64,000 nt of DNA from positions 28,643,903 through 28,707,902 of the forward strand of contig NC_063152.1 in assembly GCF_020921035.1 (NCBI RefSeq), written 5' to 3'. This stretch comes from Rhodamnia argentea (taxonomy: Eukaryota > Streptophyta > Magnoliopsida > Myrtales > Myrtaceae). The notes under the pieces are model-generated. The model saw nothing but the letters and a program-made list of their open reading frames with translations, was not told the origin of the DNA and did no database searches. Within the stretch, counting starts at the first letter, position 1, and each line of letters begins with the position of its first letter. The position numbers and the translations under genes were made by a program. Positions 37,935 through 50,402 of this stretch are shown here, in pieces.

Positions 37935-38007
37935 TTCCGTTGCCGGGACTTGAACCCGGGTCTCTCGGGTGAGAGCCGAGTATCCTAACCAACTAGACTA
38001 CAACGGA
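37935..38007 (-). tRNA. tRNA-Glu (CTC)
   Basis: Complete cloverleaf of 73 bases on the minus strand. Acceptor TCCGTTG pairs with CAACGGA perfectly. The anticodon stem CTCGG/CCGAG encloses loop CTCTCAC, anticodon CTC. The T arm CCCGG-GTTCGAG-TCCCGG is typical of plant tRNA-Glu. A run of T (minus strand TTATTTTTTT) follows the 3' end. Confidence 0.96.
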
Positions 38008-38292
38008 TCTTTGGTGATGTTTGTAGAATATAATTTATAAAAACCAACATTCTTTTCTCCTAGTTTTGCTCAAACGTACTCGATTTTACATATTGTTTAA
38101 CCTCCATGCATCAATAAGATAGCCAATCGTAATTAGTGTTAAGTTTTTAAGATTAAAAAGCAAAGAAAACAGTAAAACCGCGTGATAGCATAAAATTCAA
38201 TGGCATCATTATTAACAAGTTAAAGGATTGAATTCATACTTATCGAATAAGTTATTTGTTTTTTGTTCCTTTTTTCTTGATAGTTTCTTCAC

Positions 38293-39210
38293 GGGATAAG
38301 AACATCAAAAGTGCTAAAGTTGTGTACGGCCCTCACTTTAGTACCAAAAATTTCTGATGGATCACTTAAGTGTCAAAACTAAGAAAAAACAATCACTTAA
38401 ATTCCTCCAACGAGATATTCCAACCAAAATTAATACATAACATTTATTATTACATTTTTAATATAAAGTGGCATTATTTAAAAAAAAAAATTAAGTCCGC
38501 CTGCACTTGTCAACTTTAAAAAAGTAATAATAAAAAAATAGTTTAAAAAAGCTAAAAAAAAGAAAATTTAAAAATTTTGAATAAATTTTAAAAATAAAAT
38601 TAAAAAATTGGAAAAAAAATAAAAGGGAGGAAATTAATATTAAAAAATTAAAAATTTTAAAATATAAAATACTAAAAATAATAATAAAAAATATAAAAGT
38701 TTTTTTTAAAAAAATTCTTCTCGCTTGGTCCCCCCCCCTCCCTTTTTAAATTTTTTTTAGCTTTTTTTGTTAAATTTTTAAGGCTTTTTTAAAATTTAGC
38801 TTAGATAAAATTTGTATTTCATAAAAAATAGTTTTTACCAAAATTTTAAATCTAATTTTAGTTTTTAAAAAAATAAGGGAAGAATTCGATTTAATTTGTA
38901 AATGTAGTTTTATTTTTGGAATTTTAGTTTTTTTATTCTTTTAATCTAATTAATTTTGAATTTTTATTTTTTTATTATGTTTTTTCAATTTTTACCTTAT
39001 TTTTATTGTTAATTGGACCTCCGACGAGTCACATTAGCTTCAAATATTAATAAAAAAAAATGTCAAGTTGGATTTTCAACCAAGCAAATCGGAATTGACA
39101 CTTAGGTGATCGTTTTTCAAAAAATTTAGCACTTAAGTGATTCAAGGGAAACTTTTGGTACTAAAATGAGTGCTGTATACAACTTTTGACACTCCTAGCA
39201 TTCTTTTCCC
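38293..39210. mobile_element. Non-autonomous TIR element with 10-bp target duplication (Mutator-like)
   Basis: Starts GGGATAAGAACATC and ends GCATTCTTTTCCC; the inverted arms share about 60-80 bases (AGTTGTGTACGG against CTGTATACAACTT). Flanked on both sides by the exact direct repeat GTTTCTTCAC (38283-38292 and 39211-39220). The very AT-rich centre holds no gene. Long TIRs and a 9-10-bp duplication fit Mutator-like elements. The perfect flanks suggest it is the youngest of the three related elements here. Confidence 0.88.
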
Positions 39211-39686
39211 GTTTCTTCACTTAAGAATTGGGGTTCTGAAATCTTTCTCATATTGAAATTCCAGCTTAGTTTTTTTTAGCAATTTCTTTTTAAATTCAAA
39301 ACCACAGTACATTTATTTTGACAGGAAATTCAGACGTGGTTATCTTGGAAGGGCCTTTCGAGGGCCAACCTCATGGACCTTACCTTTCCTAGTTTGCTTT
39401 TTCAGGACAGAAGCAAACAAACTGGCGAAATACCCGGAGAACCAACCTTTGGCAGCTGAATCAGATGGCGTAAAAACATGGTCAAAACTGGAAAAACCCA
39501 TCATTGGGCAGCTCCTAATTCCTAAATTGGACAAATAGCTCAAGCAGGATGATCACCTGTCAGGAGCCAAGAATTTGAATCCTAAAATTAACCCCTGTTT
39601 TTTTCCCCTTAAAACACTCCCTCCCAGTCACCTCCCTGGCTTCCTCCTCTTTCCCTCTCAAACTGACCTCCACAATAGTTCAGATT

Positions 39687-39693
39687 TATATAA
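39687..39693 (+). promoter_or_regulatory. TATA box of the ADF gene
   Basis: TATATAA in GATTTATATAACTGG, about 100 bases above the start codon, followed by a CT-rich leader. Confidence 0.6.
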
Positions 39694-39789
39694 CTGGGGG
39701 TCTCTTTGTTCATTGCTTTCCAGTCTCTCAATCTTTCACTTTTCTGCTTCTCACTCCTCATCAGGATCATCTCATTGGCAGGCATCAAC

Positions 39790-40869
39790 ATGGTACTGCT
39801 TTGCCCCTGTCCTCCACCTTCTAATAAAGAAGCCCTTCTTTCATTTTCTTCCATTATGCAAGTTTTGGTGCACATTTTTTATGCTTTTCAAGGCTTAAAC
39901 AAGATCAGTCTGCACAAAAAATGATGCACATTTTCTTTTTTTTGTATCCGAGAAAGTGTAAACCAGAATCATGTTTGGTGCAATGCACCAGATCAATCCG
40001 CATTCGTGAATTATCTTATTTGGAGATTGCAGATTCTTTGGACTTATGGGTCACTTGGTATCTTAAATTAAGTTTTGACAATGTTGATATAGTGTCTGAT
40101 GACCAAATAACCTGCTTTCACTATTCAATATATGCATGATAATTTCATTTTAATGTTCGCTAGCATGCAATGATTGTTTGATTGTTCAACAATATATGTA
40201 TAGGCAAATTCGTCATCTGGAATGGCAGTGGACGACGAGTGCAAGCTTAAGTTCTTGGAGCTAAAAGCAAAGAGGATTTACAGATTCATCGTGTTCAAGA
40301 TCGAAGAGAAGATTCAACAGGTAACAATAGAGAAACTCGGTGGTCCAGACGAAACCTATGACGATTTCTGCGCCAGTTTGCCTGCCGACGAGTGCCGATA
40401 CGCTGTGTTTGACTTCGATTTCACGACTGATGAGAATTGCCAGAAAAGCAAGATTTTCTTCATTGCATGGTGAGAACAATATTTGTCATTTTACCCCATG
40501 AATGATTGAAACTTAATTAGGGACATAATCTTTCCAGACACCGACAGCAACTGCATGAATAAAACCACTCTCTAGAATTACATGTTATTTGTCGGAAAAA
40601 TGGAATTGGATTAGTATCATGTCCATGATAATCATCCATTCCTGGTCCAAATTGTGGAGTCTATACACTACCTGATTAACTTAATCTATTATTTCATCAT
40701 ATTCAACTTGTGTCTTAGGTCGCCTGATACATCGAGGGTGAGAAGCAAGATGCTCTACGCCAGCTCAAAAGACAGATTCAAGAGAGAATTGGACGGCATT
40801 CAAGTCGAGCTGCAAGCAACTGATGCTAGCGAGATGAGCATCGATATCATAAGAGGACGAGCGCTCTAA
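39790..40869 (+). CDS. ADF: Actin-depolymerizing factor (ADF/cofilin)
   Basis: Binds G- and F-actin and speeds filament turnover in the cytoplasm, by family. Three exons: 39790-39792 (only the ATG), 40204-40469 and 40719-40869, giving 139 residues, the standard plant ADF length. An ATG-only first exon is a known feature of plant ADF genes. The protein starts [15 protein letters not shown]; Ser6 is the position phosphorylated in plant ADFs. Actin-binding parts include [47 protein letters not shown] and [20 protein letters not shown] variant is [23 protein letters not shown], where most ADFs have KQKQV (stretch split here for description). Donor GTACTG and acceptors TGTATAG and GTCTTAG are clear. 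Confidence 0.96.
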
Positions 40870-41432
40870 TCAGTCCACAACCTCTGATGCCTACTCTCTT
40901 TGGTCATGGGGCCCTCCACATCATTTTTCTTTGCAGCGTGCTCATTTTCTTCTTTGCTGGTCAGTCAGGCATGTGCCTACCTACTGAAGGCAAACTAGCA
41001 TCCATTTAGTCATGTTCATCCCTTCCATACGAGTCATTTCTTTCTTCTTTCTGGCTTAACACATAGCGTGTATGACGACCTGCATCAACCTTTCTCACAT
41101 GAGCAATTCAACTTAGTGGAATCATTCTTAAGTAGTGTGTTCTGATGCTATTAGTTTCACCAGACCAATCTTTTGGTGTTATATATATAGGCCTAGCTTT
41201 AAGGGTATTGAAGTGACAGCAAACAAGACAAACTCCTGGTAGAGAATCAACATTTATTCGTATTCACTGGGACCTATGTGTTACTCTGGCTTCCATGTCA
41301 GATCCACAGGAAACTTTTACCAGCAGCCTTGAAATTGGAACATAAGAATATGTAGTTTGAAGAAACAAAAATTGTAATTACAAATGCGGCTGAAAATTAT
41401 CCTGAGAATGGCGAACAAAGTTAATGTAGCAT
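40870..41432. other. Convergent 3' region of ADF and GT90 copy 1
   Basis: 3' UTRs of two genes facing each other. No additional gene, repeat or RNA was seen. Confidence 0.5.
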
Positions 41433-43766
41433 TCACCGGTTCTTGTTCATTTTCTCCCAGTATTCGGCTTCCCACCGCTCCACTTGTCTTGAGACGCTCT
41501 CTTTCCTCCCGAGAAAGGCTTGAAGTTCTCCTGCCTCATAAGGTGGTGGCAGCGTGCACGGAGGCAAATCACTAGGGGACTTCACCATCGATTCGAGCAT
41601 ATTCTTTCTAAATAACCCTTTAGCAGGGCATGCCATCGTCTCTGTACAGTATTCAATCGCTCCTGGAGGTATCTCTGGCTTGTATGTGAGGAGTTTGCCA
41701 TATCCGGTGAGAAGGTGAAACATGTAATCATACACATTCTTCATCTTTAGTCCCTCCTCCATGAATTTGCTTCCACCCTCCCCAATAACCTCTGCCTGTT
41801 TAATCATGCAACCAATACCATTTGCTGAGAAAAAAGAACAAAAATCAGAGAGAGAAAAACAATGAACTCCTTACCTCGAGAGGGTGATTGTTGCCCCATT
41901 CAACTGCAAACTTGATATCTCTGCACTTGTTGTCTGGCCTAATGGGCCAGTAGTGCTCCAAAGGAATCATCCCTCTTGTGAAGAAATCGAGGAACTCGGG
42001 CTTTACCATCAAGGTCATCGAGTTGCATGCCATAATGTACTTCTCGCTCACCGACCAAGCCTCTCCTTCCACGTAAATTTTGTACCTCCAACACGAATTT
42101 TGTCAAAGCAGCAAGGTCAATCAGTCGGTCAATCTGTGGGGAAGGAGGAAGGAAACAACTCAAAAGGGTCCATTCGTTTACCTGTGGGTGCATTGGTCTT
42201 CTAACTTTGATTGCTTGAATCCTCGACGAATTTCATCAGACCATTGCTGTTTGTGAACCAGATTGTCATTTTCACATTCTCAATCATCACTGTATACTTC
42301 TTTGTAACCTTCTAAAACGAGGATACACAATGCCTAGTGGCCGCTATAGGACCGACTGAAATGAATTTACCTGGTGATAGAGATGAGCTTTCCAGTCCTG
42401 TCCACTGCTTGCATTGCACTTCATCAGGTCTCGCCTAGTGGCTGCGACACCCGTGTTCCCTTTCCAGTAAGCGTAAGGTACTTTGTTGTTCCACTCGATT
42501 CTCTTGGAGTTCTGTCTAATGGCTCTCACAGTATTTTCCCATGGCCCTATGTTGATCTCAGCCCTATAACAGAGAAAATGAAACGAACAGAGACTGCAAA
42601 TTCTTGACTAATATTCCTAAAGCAAGTTGGTCTTCCAAAATATATTCAAAACAACCTATGGATCAATTCATAACTAGATAGACAGTGTAAGGCATTACCA
42701 TCCCCAGAATGACCAATCAGGAAAGGTGATGTCAAAGGCCGACTGATTTCCACAGAAGCGGAACAGCGGGGGAGGTGACGAGGCATTTTTCCGCTGATAG
42801 TCGCTCTTCATGATCACCGGCTGGTCATTGCAATAAAACATCAACTCAAGATCCGGTATTTTTCCCGGATACAACCTCAGGAGCTGCACAATCCCCCATA
42901 TTGTTCCCACATCTCTTGTTTGGAAGGGCTTCCTAAAGTGCTCCACATACACCCTCCCCTTGAGAATCACCAGCCTGTAGTGCGCAAAGTCTTTTGTCCT
43001 CTCCACCATTTCCCTCGTGATTCCCGTGCTTTTCCAGGCCCGGAGATCCTCGTGGATCCACCGGAAGTACTCTGGACACTCCGTGGCATGCAAGTCCGTG
43101 GGTCGGAACATCGTCGGGTAATCTGTTGGGCAAGTTTGGGGCTTGGTTGTGTTGGTACAGTTGAGAGGATACTCGATCTTTTGGGACGACGGCGACAGAT
43201 CTTCTGGCCTTTTACTGACATCAAATACTTCCCTCAATGACCCACCTGGAAAAATAAACTGCCATGCACAAGGAACCGAGACGAAGATGCAAATTTTAGA
43301 CTAGGCGCATAGGAATGTTAATTCCACATCTAAGTTCTTGTTGTAATTTCAGTATGTAATAGCAGAGTGAAAAATTTTGTTGGATTAAGAAGTTTGCAAG
43401 CCGATCTGGATCTGCTAGCGAAGACAAACAGATGAAGCATCTAAAATTAGCTAATTGGCACCTTAGATTTTACTTCACAGTTTACTGGCTATGAGTTAAC
43501 TTAATGCAAGGCAATCATCATTTCTTTCAAATCTGCTTGATGTCAGGAAATTCAGTGAATAACATGAGCTCAATGCGAGAGAATGGACAATGGAATACGT
43601 GAAAGAAGGTAAGTGGCGCCGAACTTACAATATCTAGCCCTGAGATGATGCAGCCGCTGAGAACTATGATCAAGAACAAGACGAAAACGGCAGCTGAAGC
43701 CGACACCTTCAGCAACCGAGGACTCCTTTTGGACGATGGCAAACCGTGGAACTTCTCCTCCTCCAT
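41433..43766 (-). CDS. GT90 / DUF821 glycosyltransferase, rumi-like, copy 1 (type A)
   Basis: Family of protein O-glucosyltransferase rumi homologues (CAP10 domain). The activity of plant members is not established for this subgroup. Six exons on the minus strand: 43766-43629, 43258-42699, 42563-42371, 42246-42182, 42085-41875, 41795-41433, all GT..AG and in frame, 509 residues. It is a type II membrane protein: acidic start MEEEKF, then one membrane segment at about 20-44 (AAVFVLFLIIVLSGCIISG), so probably Golgi or ER lumen. Conserved blocks are CPEYFRWIHEDL, GITREMVERTK, FQTRDVGTIWGIVQLLRLYP, PDWSFWGW, VPYAYWKGN, LEDQCTHRYKIYVEG, AWSVSEKYIMAC, EHYWPIRPDNKCRDIKFAV and VYDYMFHLL. There is no C-terminal KDEL-type signal. 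Confidence 0.92.
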
Positions 43767-45089
43767 TTGATCTTTAGCTAACGCCTCACTCGATCCGCCA
43801 ACTTCACTTCACGCCCATTGAACCAAAAAATGTGACATTCCTACTTAAACATTTGTCAGTATTCGCAGATTTCTACTAATTTGACCCCGCTTGAATTGAG
43901 GGAGATCCGGTATTAAATTAGAATTCGTCTTGAAGCCACATGATTAGCCCATGTCAAAGCGAAATCCCCTAGTAATACTGCCTTGCTTGGAATCTACTGT
44001 TTCATTCTCTTCCTGGAAATTAGCTCGGTGCTTTAGAGTTCTAATTCGACTTAATTAGCGCGAAAGAAAAGTTAGCCTATCAGAATTCAACATGTTTACG
44101 CATCTCAATCAGAGTCAATGCCTCTCCATTAAGGAAGCTCCAGCACATGTTTGGTGACACTTTTCTTGAAAACCACTGCACAGGAGGAAGACATTTTTTG
44201 GGTTCTGCACATGGAGAAGTAGACCTGCAGACTTCTCAAAGTCTTTTCTCATCAATTTTTGGGGTTAATGCCAAGAAAAAAAGCCATTTTTTAAGGTCGT
44301 TTGCTCAGCAACACTTAAATAGAAGTGGTTGACTTTCTAGTCACCCTCTTTTTGCCCCATGAAGGAGCACAAGGAGTGTAGTTTGTGCAAGTCCTTTCAT
44401 GCAAGAGAGAGCGATGATGAAACAGATCCACATGGTACAACTTCTTGCCAGATCTCAGGACAAAGATGGAGTGACTATTCATCCATCAGAGACGAGATGC
44501 ATCGCCCCGAGGACGCAGGACGGTGCGAAAAAGGAAATCAAAGTCTCGGCTTTGATTGCGCGTAAAGTTTCCAAAGAGGTCTATTCGGCTCTCAGGATCT
44601 TTGAATCAGTCAATTGGAAAACGGCACAAATCACACGGACCAAAAGAACTTATTATGAGAGGGAAGAATGTATTTTCCATCAATGTTCGTCCCTATTGAC
44701 TGATTCAAGTCCAAATCAGTGGTCATTGATTTGAATGAACGATCAAACGAAGAACGCTGAATTCCAAAGGGTGGTCCATGTTTGGACCAGGTTTGGGTCT
44801 AACACTTTCTTTCTTCCCAATGAACCTAAAGTTCGGCCAGTTTTGCCTAACTTCTCTAACATCAGAGGGTTCTTTTTTGTATTTTTTTTTTCTTCAGATG
44901 ATAGAGTGGTAACAAGTATAAGCCTAACTTCTTTTGGCACCAAGCAAAAAAAGTATTCTCTCTCTATAACAATGCAAAATCGAAAGATGGTTTAAACCTC
45001 AATTTTTCACCTTTTAGTTCCATGAAAAGACCATATCCTGTTAGGGTGAATCAATTTAATTTAAGTTAAACTAAACATTTAATGCTTTA
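43767..45089. other. Spacer between GT90 copies 1 and 2, promoter side of copy 1
   Basis: The first few hundred bases are the promoter and leader of copy 1. The remainder has no recognised gene; short open frames at 44147-44734 look random. Confidence 0.45.
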
Positions 45090-45289
45090 AGGTTATGCCT
45101 GTTTCGCGAAAATAACTGATTAATATTTGCTTGTATCGCTTGAAATAATAAGTCAATGAAAAATGTTATTATTATCTTTCATAGTCGATAAAAAAAAATC
45201 GTTGATTCATTTTGTAAGCGATACAAGCGATCATTTTGAGGAAAATATTTTTCAAGTTAATTATTTTTCCGTGAAACAAACGGAGCCTA
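45090..45289. mobile_element. Small TIR element (MITE), copy 1
   Basis: About 200 bases bounded by AGGTTATGCCTGTTTCGCGAAAATAA and the inverted TTATTTTTCCGTGAAACAAACGGAGCCT (each part of one inverted arm). Inside are GTATCGCTTGAAATAAT and GTAAGCGATACAAGCGATC, which also pair. The same family recurs at 49599-49827. hAT-like by its ends, which is an inference. Confidence 0.7.
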
Positions 45290-46164
45290 AATCGTATTTC
45301 CTTAAATTTTCATTTATTTATTTATTCTTCTTATAAAAAGGCCGGTTTTGACATCTCTTAGAAACTTTTTTCATAACAATTTCCAAACTAGTCAGCGTAT
45401 AAAATTGTTTGAGGACTGGCTTAATCAGTAGCAGGTTCTCTCTATTTAATTCGATCAAACGGTCCATGTTAAATTCAATTTTAATCATGATCTAATAAAT
45501 TGGTTTGTGCTGACCTAGGAAATACCAACACTCTTTGGGAACCTTCATGTTGTGTCAGATGCATGTTGAATCCCGACACACGTCCAGCACTCTCCGACAC
45601 TTGACCGACATGTGGCCAGCAGGTGTCAGACATCCAACACGTGGTTAGCGACACACGAGTCCAATATTTCGACATGCCATTTCGACACGCAATGGGTCAA
45701 TTTTAAGCATTTTCGTAAATTGGGAGTCGAAATGTAAATATATCAAAAATATGTATCCCACCATCCAAAAATTAAAATACCTAGCCAGCTCCAAAAAAAA
45801 TCTAATAGTAAATCCCTAACGGAAGAAGAATAAACTCACTGCTGACATGTTTATATATACATAATAATTTATCATGTATATATAAGAATGTACTTTTAAT
45901 ATACAACGTATCACAGCCTGTTGAAATTCTTTATTTTTTTAAAAATGACGTGTCGATGTAGCGTGCCGTATTGTGTCACGTGTCGCCTGTCGGTGCTATT
46001 TAAATGCTAACATGTGTCTCCATTTCTTTTTGGGTAATTGATGCTTAGGTCTGACATAGAATTGCCCCCTTCACCATATCATAGGTAAAAGTGGATGAAT
46101 TATTGGATAATCAACCATAAATTTATAATCGAAACAAAATAAAGTGATCGAATAAGGCAAAAAT
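45290..46164. other. Spacer with a CGACAC-rich dispersed sequence
   Basis: At about 45570-45700 and again at 45945-46020, phrases such as CGACACACGTC, CACGTGTCG and GACATGTGGCC recur. They look like the two arms of an old inverted-repeat element. No gene seen. The last part is the 3' flank of GT90 copy 2. Confidence 0.4.
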
Positions 46165-48410
46165 TTAGAGCTGCTTCTCAAGATTCTTCCAGTATTCAGC
46201 CTCCCACATCTCTACTTGCCTAGTGACACTATCTTTTCTGTCAACGAAAGCTTTGAACTCAACAGGGTCATAAGGAGGCGGCAGCGAGCATGGAAGCACG
46301 TCGCTAGGCGACTTCACCATCGACTCGACCATGAACTTCCTCATAAGCCCATCGGCCGGGCATGCCATTGCTTCCGAACACAGCTCGGCCACTCCTGGAG
46401 GCACCTTTACCTCAAACTTCAGAAGCTTTGCATATTCGCTGAGCAGGTGAAACATGTAATCGTACACAAACTTCAGTTTCAGACTCTCCTCGACGAATTT
46501 GGTCCCGCCCTCGCCGATCCTCCGTGCCTGTTTTGATCGTTGAGTTCTAACAAATTTTGAGTAAAGAACGTAACGAATGCCTAGAGCAAAATATGGGAAC
46601 TGTTGCTAACCTCCTCAGTGTGATTGTTTCCCCATTCAACAGCAAATTTGATATCTCTGCACTTATTATCAGGCCTAATCGGCCAGTAATGCTCCATCGG
46701 TATCATCCCTCTCATGAAGTAATCGTAGAACTCCGGCTTTATCAGCAAGGTCGTTGAATCGCATGCCAGAATGTACTTCTCACTCACCGACCAGCCGATT
46801 CCTTCTATGTAGATCTTGTACCTTTCCATTTTTCAGGTTGATGAAGGCAAATGCAGGTTTTGTTTCGCAAGATGCAAGCAAATGCAGGTTATGCACAAAA
46901 CCAGAGATAGTGAAATTGAAAGCCTTAAAACACTCACCGATGAGTGCACTGGTCTTCTAGATTCGAGTGCTTGAATCCGTCGGCGACTTCGCGACTCCAG
47001 TCCTGAATAATAACCGATGTAAGGATTATGTATCGACCTTTCGTCTCCTGATTTCGATCATAGGAACCATAGTGAAACTATGTGACACCATCAAAATCAG
47101 TCATGTGCAGATAGGAAATTACTTGGGCGTACACTCGAGCTTTCCAATCGGTTCTTGAACGGTCGTTGCACCTGAAGAGATCGACCCTGGTCTCGGCCAG
47201 TCCGTAGTTGCCTTTCCAGAAAGCGTAGGGCTCTCTGTCCTTCCATTTGATCAGCTCCGCCTTGCCTTTTATGGCCGCTAAAATGTCGTCCCATGGCTTT
47301 ATGTTCACTTCAGGCCTAACCATAGTTAAAACAGCCGCATAGAGAAAAATTCAATGCTGTCTCAAGAAATATCACAGTATAAACGATGGAGCAAATAGTG
47401 AATGATGGGTTTGTGACAGATTGGAAGGAGCTTGATGAGAACTGTGAACTGATAATCTTTAAGGCTATTACCAACCCCAGAAGGACCAATCCGGGAAAGG
47501 GACATCGAAGGTCGTGTTGTGCCCGCAATAGTGGAACAACAGCGGGGCCTCCCCTGCTTTTGGGCCCAGGTAATCTTGCTTCAGGATCAGCGGCTTGTCG
47601 TCGCAGTTGAACATGAGCTCCAAGTCCGGCACCTTCCCAGGGTACAACCTCAGGAGCTGCAAAATCCCCCAGATGGTGAACACGTCCCTCGTCTGGAATG
47701 CGGGCTTGTACTTCTCCAAGTAAGCCTTTCCTTTAAGTATCACGAGGCGAAACTGCGCGTTCTCTTTGCTGTTCTCCAGCATTTCCCGCGTGATCCCCGC
47801 AGCCTTCCAGGGCTGAAGATCCTCGTGAATCCACCGGAAGTACTCCGGACATCCCTCGGTGTACAAACTCTCGGTTCGATGAGTCGCCGGATAATTCATC
47901 GGACATGTCTGCAGTGTGGTGTCGTTCGTGCAGACGAGCGGGTAACTGACGTATCGAGTGGAATTTCCAGGGCTTTCCGCAGTCCTAGTCCCGAAGATGA
48001 AAGCGCCTGTCAAAGTAGACTGCAATACAAAACACGGAAAATCAGTACAGATGAGCCGGCCGGCCACGCAGTCTCGGAACAGGAGATCAAATCTGCAGAT
48101 AAGTTTTGCTACAATGCTGACAAACTAACATTACCAAAGTTCAGTTTACCATATACTCTCCCAAAGACCAACAAAAACGAGAGGAAAAAAAACAAGATTT
48201 CGATAGGAAATGGGTGACATGATACATCATGACCATGACATTATGCTCAAGATCAGGATAAAAGCTCACAAGATCTATCCAGGAGACGAAGAACCCAGAG
48301 AGAATGAAAACGATTGACAACATCAGAACGGTGGCCGAACCCCACGTCTTCTTCGCCGGTTGGCGAGCCCTGGTGCTGCCGAAACATTCAGCAGAGTGCT
48401 CCTCTTCCAT
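46165..48410 (-). CDS. GT90 / DUF821 glycosyltransferase, rumi-like, copy 2 (type B)
   Basis: Six exons on the minus strand: 48410-48270, 48019-47472, 47315-47123, 47002-46938, 46821-46611, 46527-46165; 506 residues. Exons 3-6 have exactly the same lengths (193, 65, 211, 363) and phases as copy 1. N-terminal anchor near residues 24-46 (SATVLMLSIVFILSGFFVSW). Domain blocks are CPEYFRWIHEDLQPW, KAAGITREMLE, FQTRDVFTIWGILQLLRLYP, EPYAFWKGN, YKIYIEGIGWSVSEKYILAC, MEHYWPIRPDNKCRDI and EAEYWKNLEK. Features shared with copy 4 and not with copies 1 and 3 are KAAGITREMLE, CGH near the end of exon 2, FKHSNLEDQCTHR, PPG..ELCSE and RKFM. The enzyme's acceptor is unknown. Confidence 0.92.
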
Positions 48411-49598
48411 GGACGATCGACCACCTCAGTCTCGCTCGCTTCGCTCTCGGGGTGGCGTCGGGAACCAAGCTAGAAGTACTTAAGAGCATTAAATCTGCCA
48501 ATCTGGAGACTCATTTCGAGAGGCTGATTAATTGACCGATACGCACTCCATCAAAGTCAACGGTTCCTCTCGATGAAGGAAGCCGTCCCCACGTGTTGAT
48601 CCCCCTCGCTTTCTTGAAATCCAATGAACAAAAGGGGAATTCCAGTGAACGACTCGGAAAACCAGAAGGCCTTTTTTTTCCTCTGGTTTGATTTTGTGTT
48701 ACCTTTATGTACACATGCAGGAAGGAGTGACCAGTTCGAACAGTTCACTCATCCGACTATGCTCACCTTTAATCGCGCATATCTTTATTAAAAGGCACGT
48801 AATCCATGTGGGTTAATGATCTAATTAATGGTTCAAAACATATAATCAAAGGGCAAAAAGTATTTCCTTGGAAGCCGAATCTATCGCCAGAGATAATTAG
48901 AAATTTCTTTAGAAGAATTTCCTTTAGAGGTATTTGCTAATTCTATTGGTTTTATGTATATCTTGAAATATTGCGGGTGTATCTCCGTTTAATCGCACAT
49001 ATCTTTATTGATGTATAGTACCTTAGATAGTTGAAAGGAATGTGCTAGTCTGACGATCTGATAATACTATCAGTTATTTCTAACCAGACGATCTCTCATT
49101 CAATGAATAATTTATGCAAAATACGTGATGATGGTATGTGGATCTACAGTTGAAATTATACCGTCCCCGACAGTAGCATTTTCCTAGTTTGAAATATACA
49201 AAAATTTCTCAATTTTGTTTTCCATATTATTCTTAACTGAAGGGTTCGGGAATAATATTCATTAGCACCAACAATCTACCATTTTTTTTTCGGTCGAAGA
49301 ATCTACCAATTTCGAACAATAGAATTTACCTACTAAACATAAATCGATGAGAAGAGCCTCAAAATAATAAATAAGAACAATATTAAAAAAAAAAAAGAAC
49401 CCAAAAGAGTCGTGCTCCAAAACCACCCCAGAGACAAAAATGGGTAAAACCTAGCACTTCACCCCCTTTCTTGATCAGATAATTTCGAGAACTTAAGTTC
49501 ACACTCATCCGGGATCTTTAATTAGTCGTTTACAAAGCACTAATGGGATGCTTAGTAGACGATATCGATAATTTGAAAAGAAGAACATTCATTATATA
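48411..49598. other. Promoter side of GT90 copy 2, then repeat-rich spacer
   Basis: No gene. A 21-24-base direct repeat (TTTAATCGCRCATATCTTTATT) occurs at about 48769 and 48988. The remainder is AT-rich and unassigned. Confidence 0.45.
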
Positions 49599-49827
49599 AG
49601 GCTTCGTTTGGCGAAAAATAAATGATTTGAAAAATATTTTAAAAAAAAAAAAGGGTTTGTATCGCTTGAAATAATTAATCAGTAAAATATGTTTTCATTA
49701 TTGTCAGCAATTTATATCTAAATATTTTCATTGGCAATGAAATTTTCCCGTTTATTTTTTTTTTAAGCGATGCAAGTAATCTTTTTTTTTTAAATATTTT
49801 CCGAATCATACAAACAAACGGAGCCTA
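49599..49827. mobile_element. Small TIR element (MITE), copy 2
   Basis: Same family as 45090-45289: ends AGGCTTCGTTTGGCG and CAAACAAACGGAGCCT, with internal TGTATCGCTTGAAATAATTAATCAGT and AAGCGATGCAAGTAATC. The two copies differ by many substitutions and poly-A or poly-T length changes, so they are old. Confidence 0.72.
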
Positions 49828-50123
49828 AAAATATGATTTTGAGAGAGATGTGAGAAAGAAAAGGCTAATGATACCGTTGAGAGAAGGAAAACAATGAAGA
49901 GCAACAAGACGGTGGATGAGATTAGGCCTTGTCTTGGTCGATGCTCGACTATAATCTTTCGAATTTGCGCCACGAGAGTTGTTCCCTTTCCTCCATTGCT
50001 GACCAACCTCTCACTTTGGTTTGAGCAAGACGTGCAAAAAGATTTCATTTTTGAGACGTTTATATTAATTCTTGAAGCCATAATTAGCTTAAGCACTCAC
50101 TAATGAAGTTAATTAACGGGATG

Positions 50124-50402
50124 TTAAACTGTGTTAGATTTTGGTGTTAGCATTTGTATTTGGGATGTAAAAATATGAGGGGATTCTCGGCAAATGTGAC
50201 AGCAATGGGACGAGGTATAGGAATTTTTATTGACCAGCTGGGTCATTACAGAACTCCAAGAGTGTCCAAAATCATAGTATAGCAAAGACCAAAAAGGAGG
50301 GGGGTTAGTAAACCAATACCTATCATGAGAATCAATCCGATGAGCCTTTGCTACCCAATCCACGGCCTGATTGGCGCTCCTAAGACGAGACCAGAAAAAC
50401 AC
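50124..50402 (-). mobile_element. LINE fragment (RNase H-like 3' part)
   Basis: The minus-strand open frame of 92 codons reads RSANQAVDWVAKAHRIDSH, like the end of the RNase H domain of plant L1-type LINEs (the usual pattern is ANxxADxLAK). Only this 3' piece is present and it abuts copia-type DNA at 50403. Degenerate and not mobile. Confidence 0.5.

Noticed and set aside
44147-44995. Cluster of short plus-strand frames between GT90 copies 1 and 2
   Set aside because: No similarity to known families, no splice structure and no conserved composition.
47519-48217. Long plus-strand frame over GT90 copy 2
   Set aside because: It is the shadow of the conserved minus-strand exon 2. The same shadow occurs at copies 1, 3 and 4.
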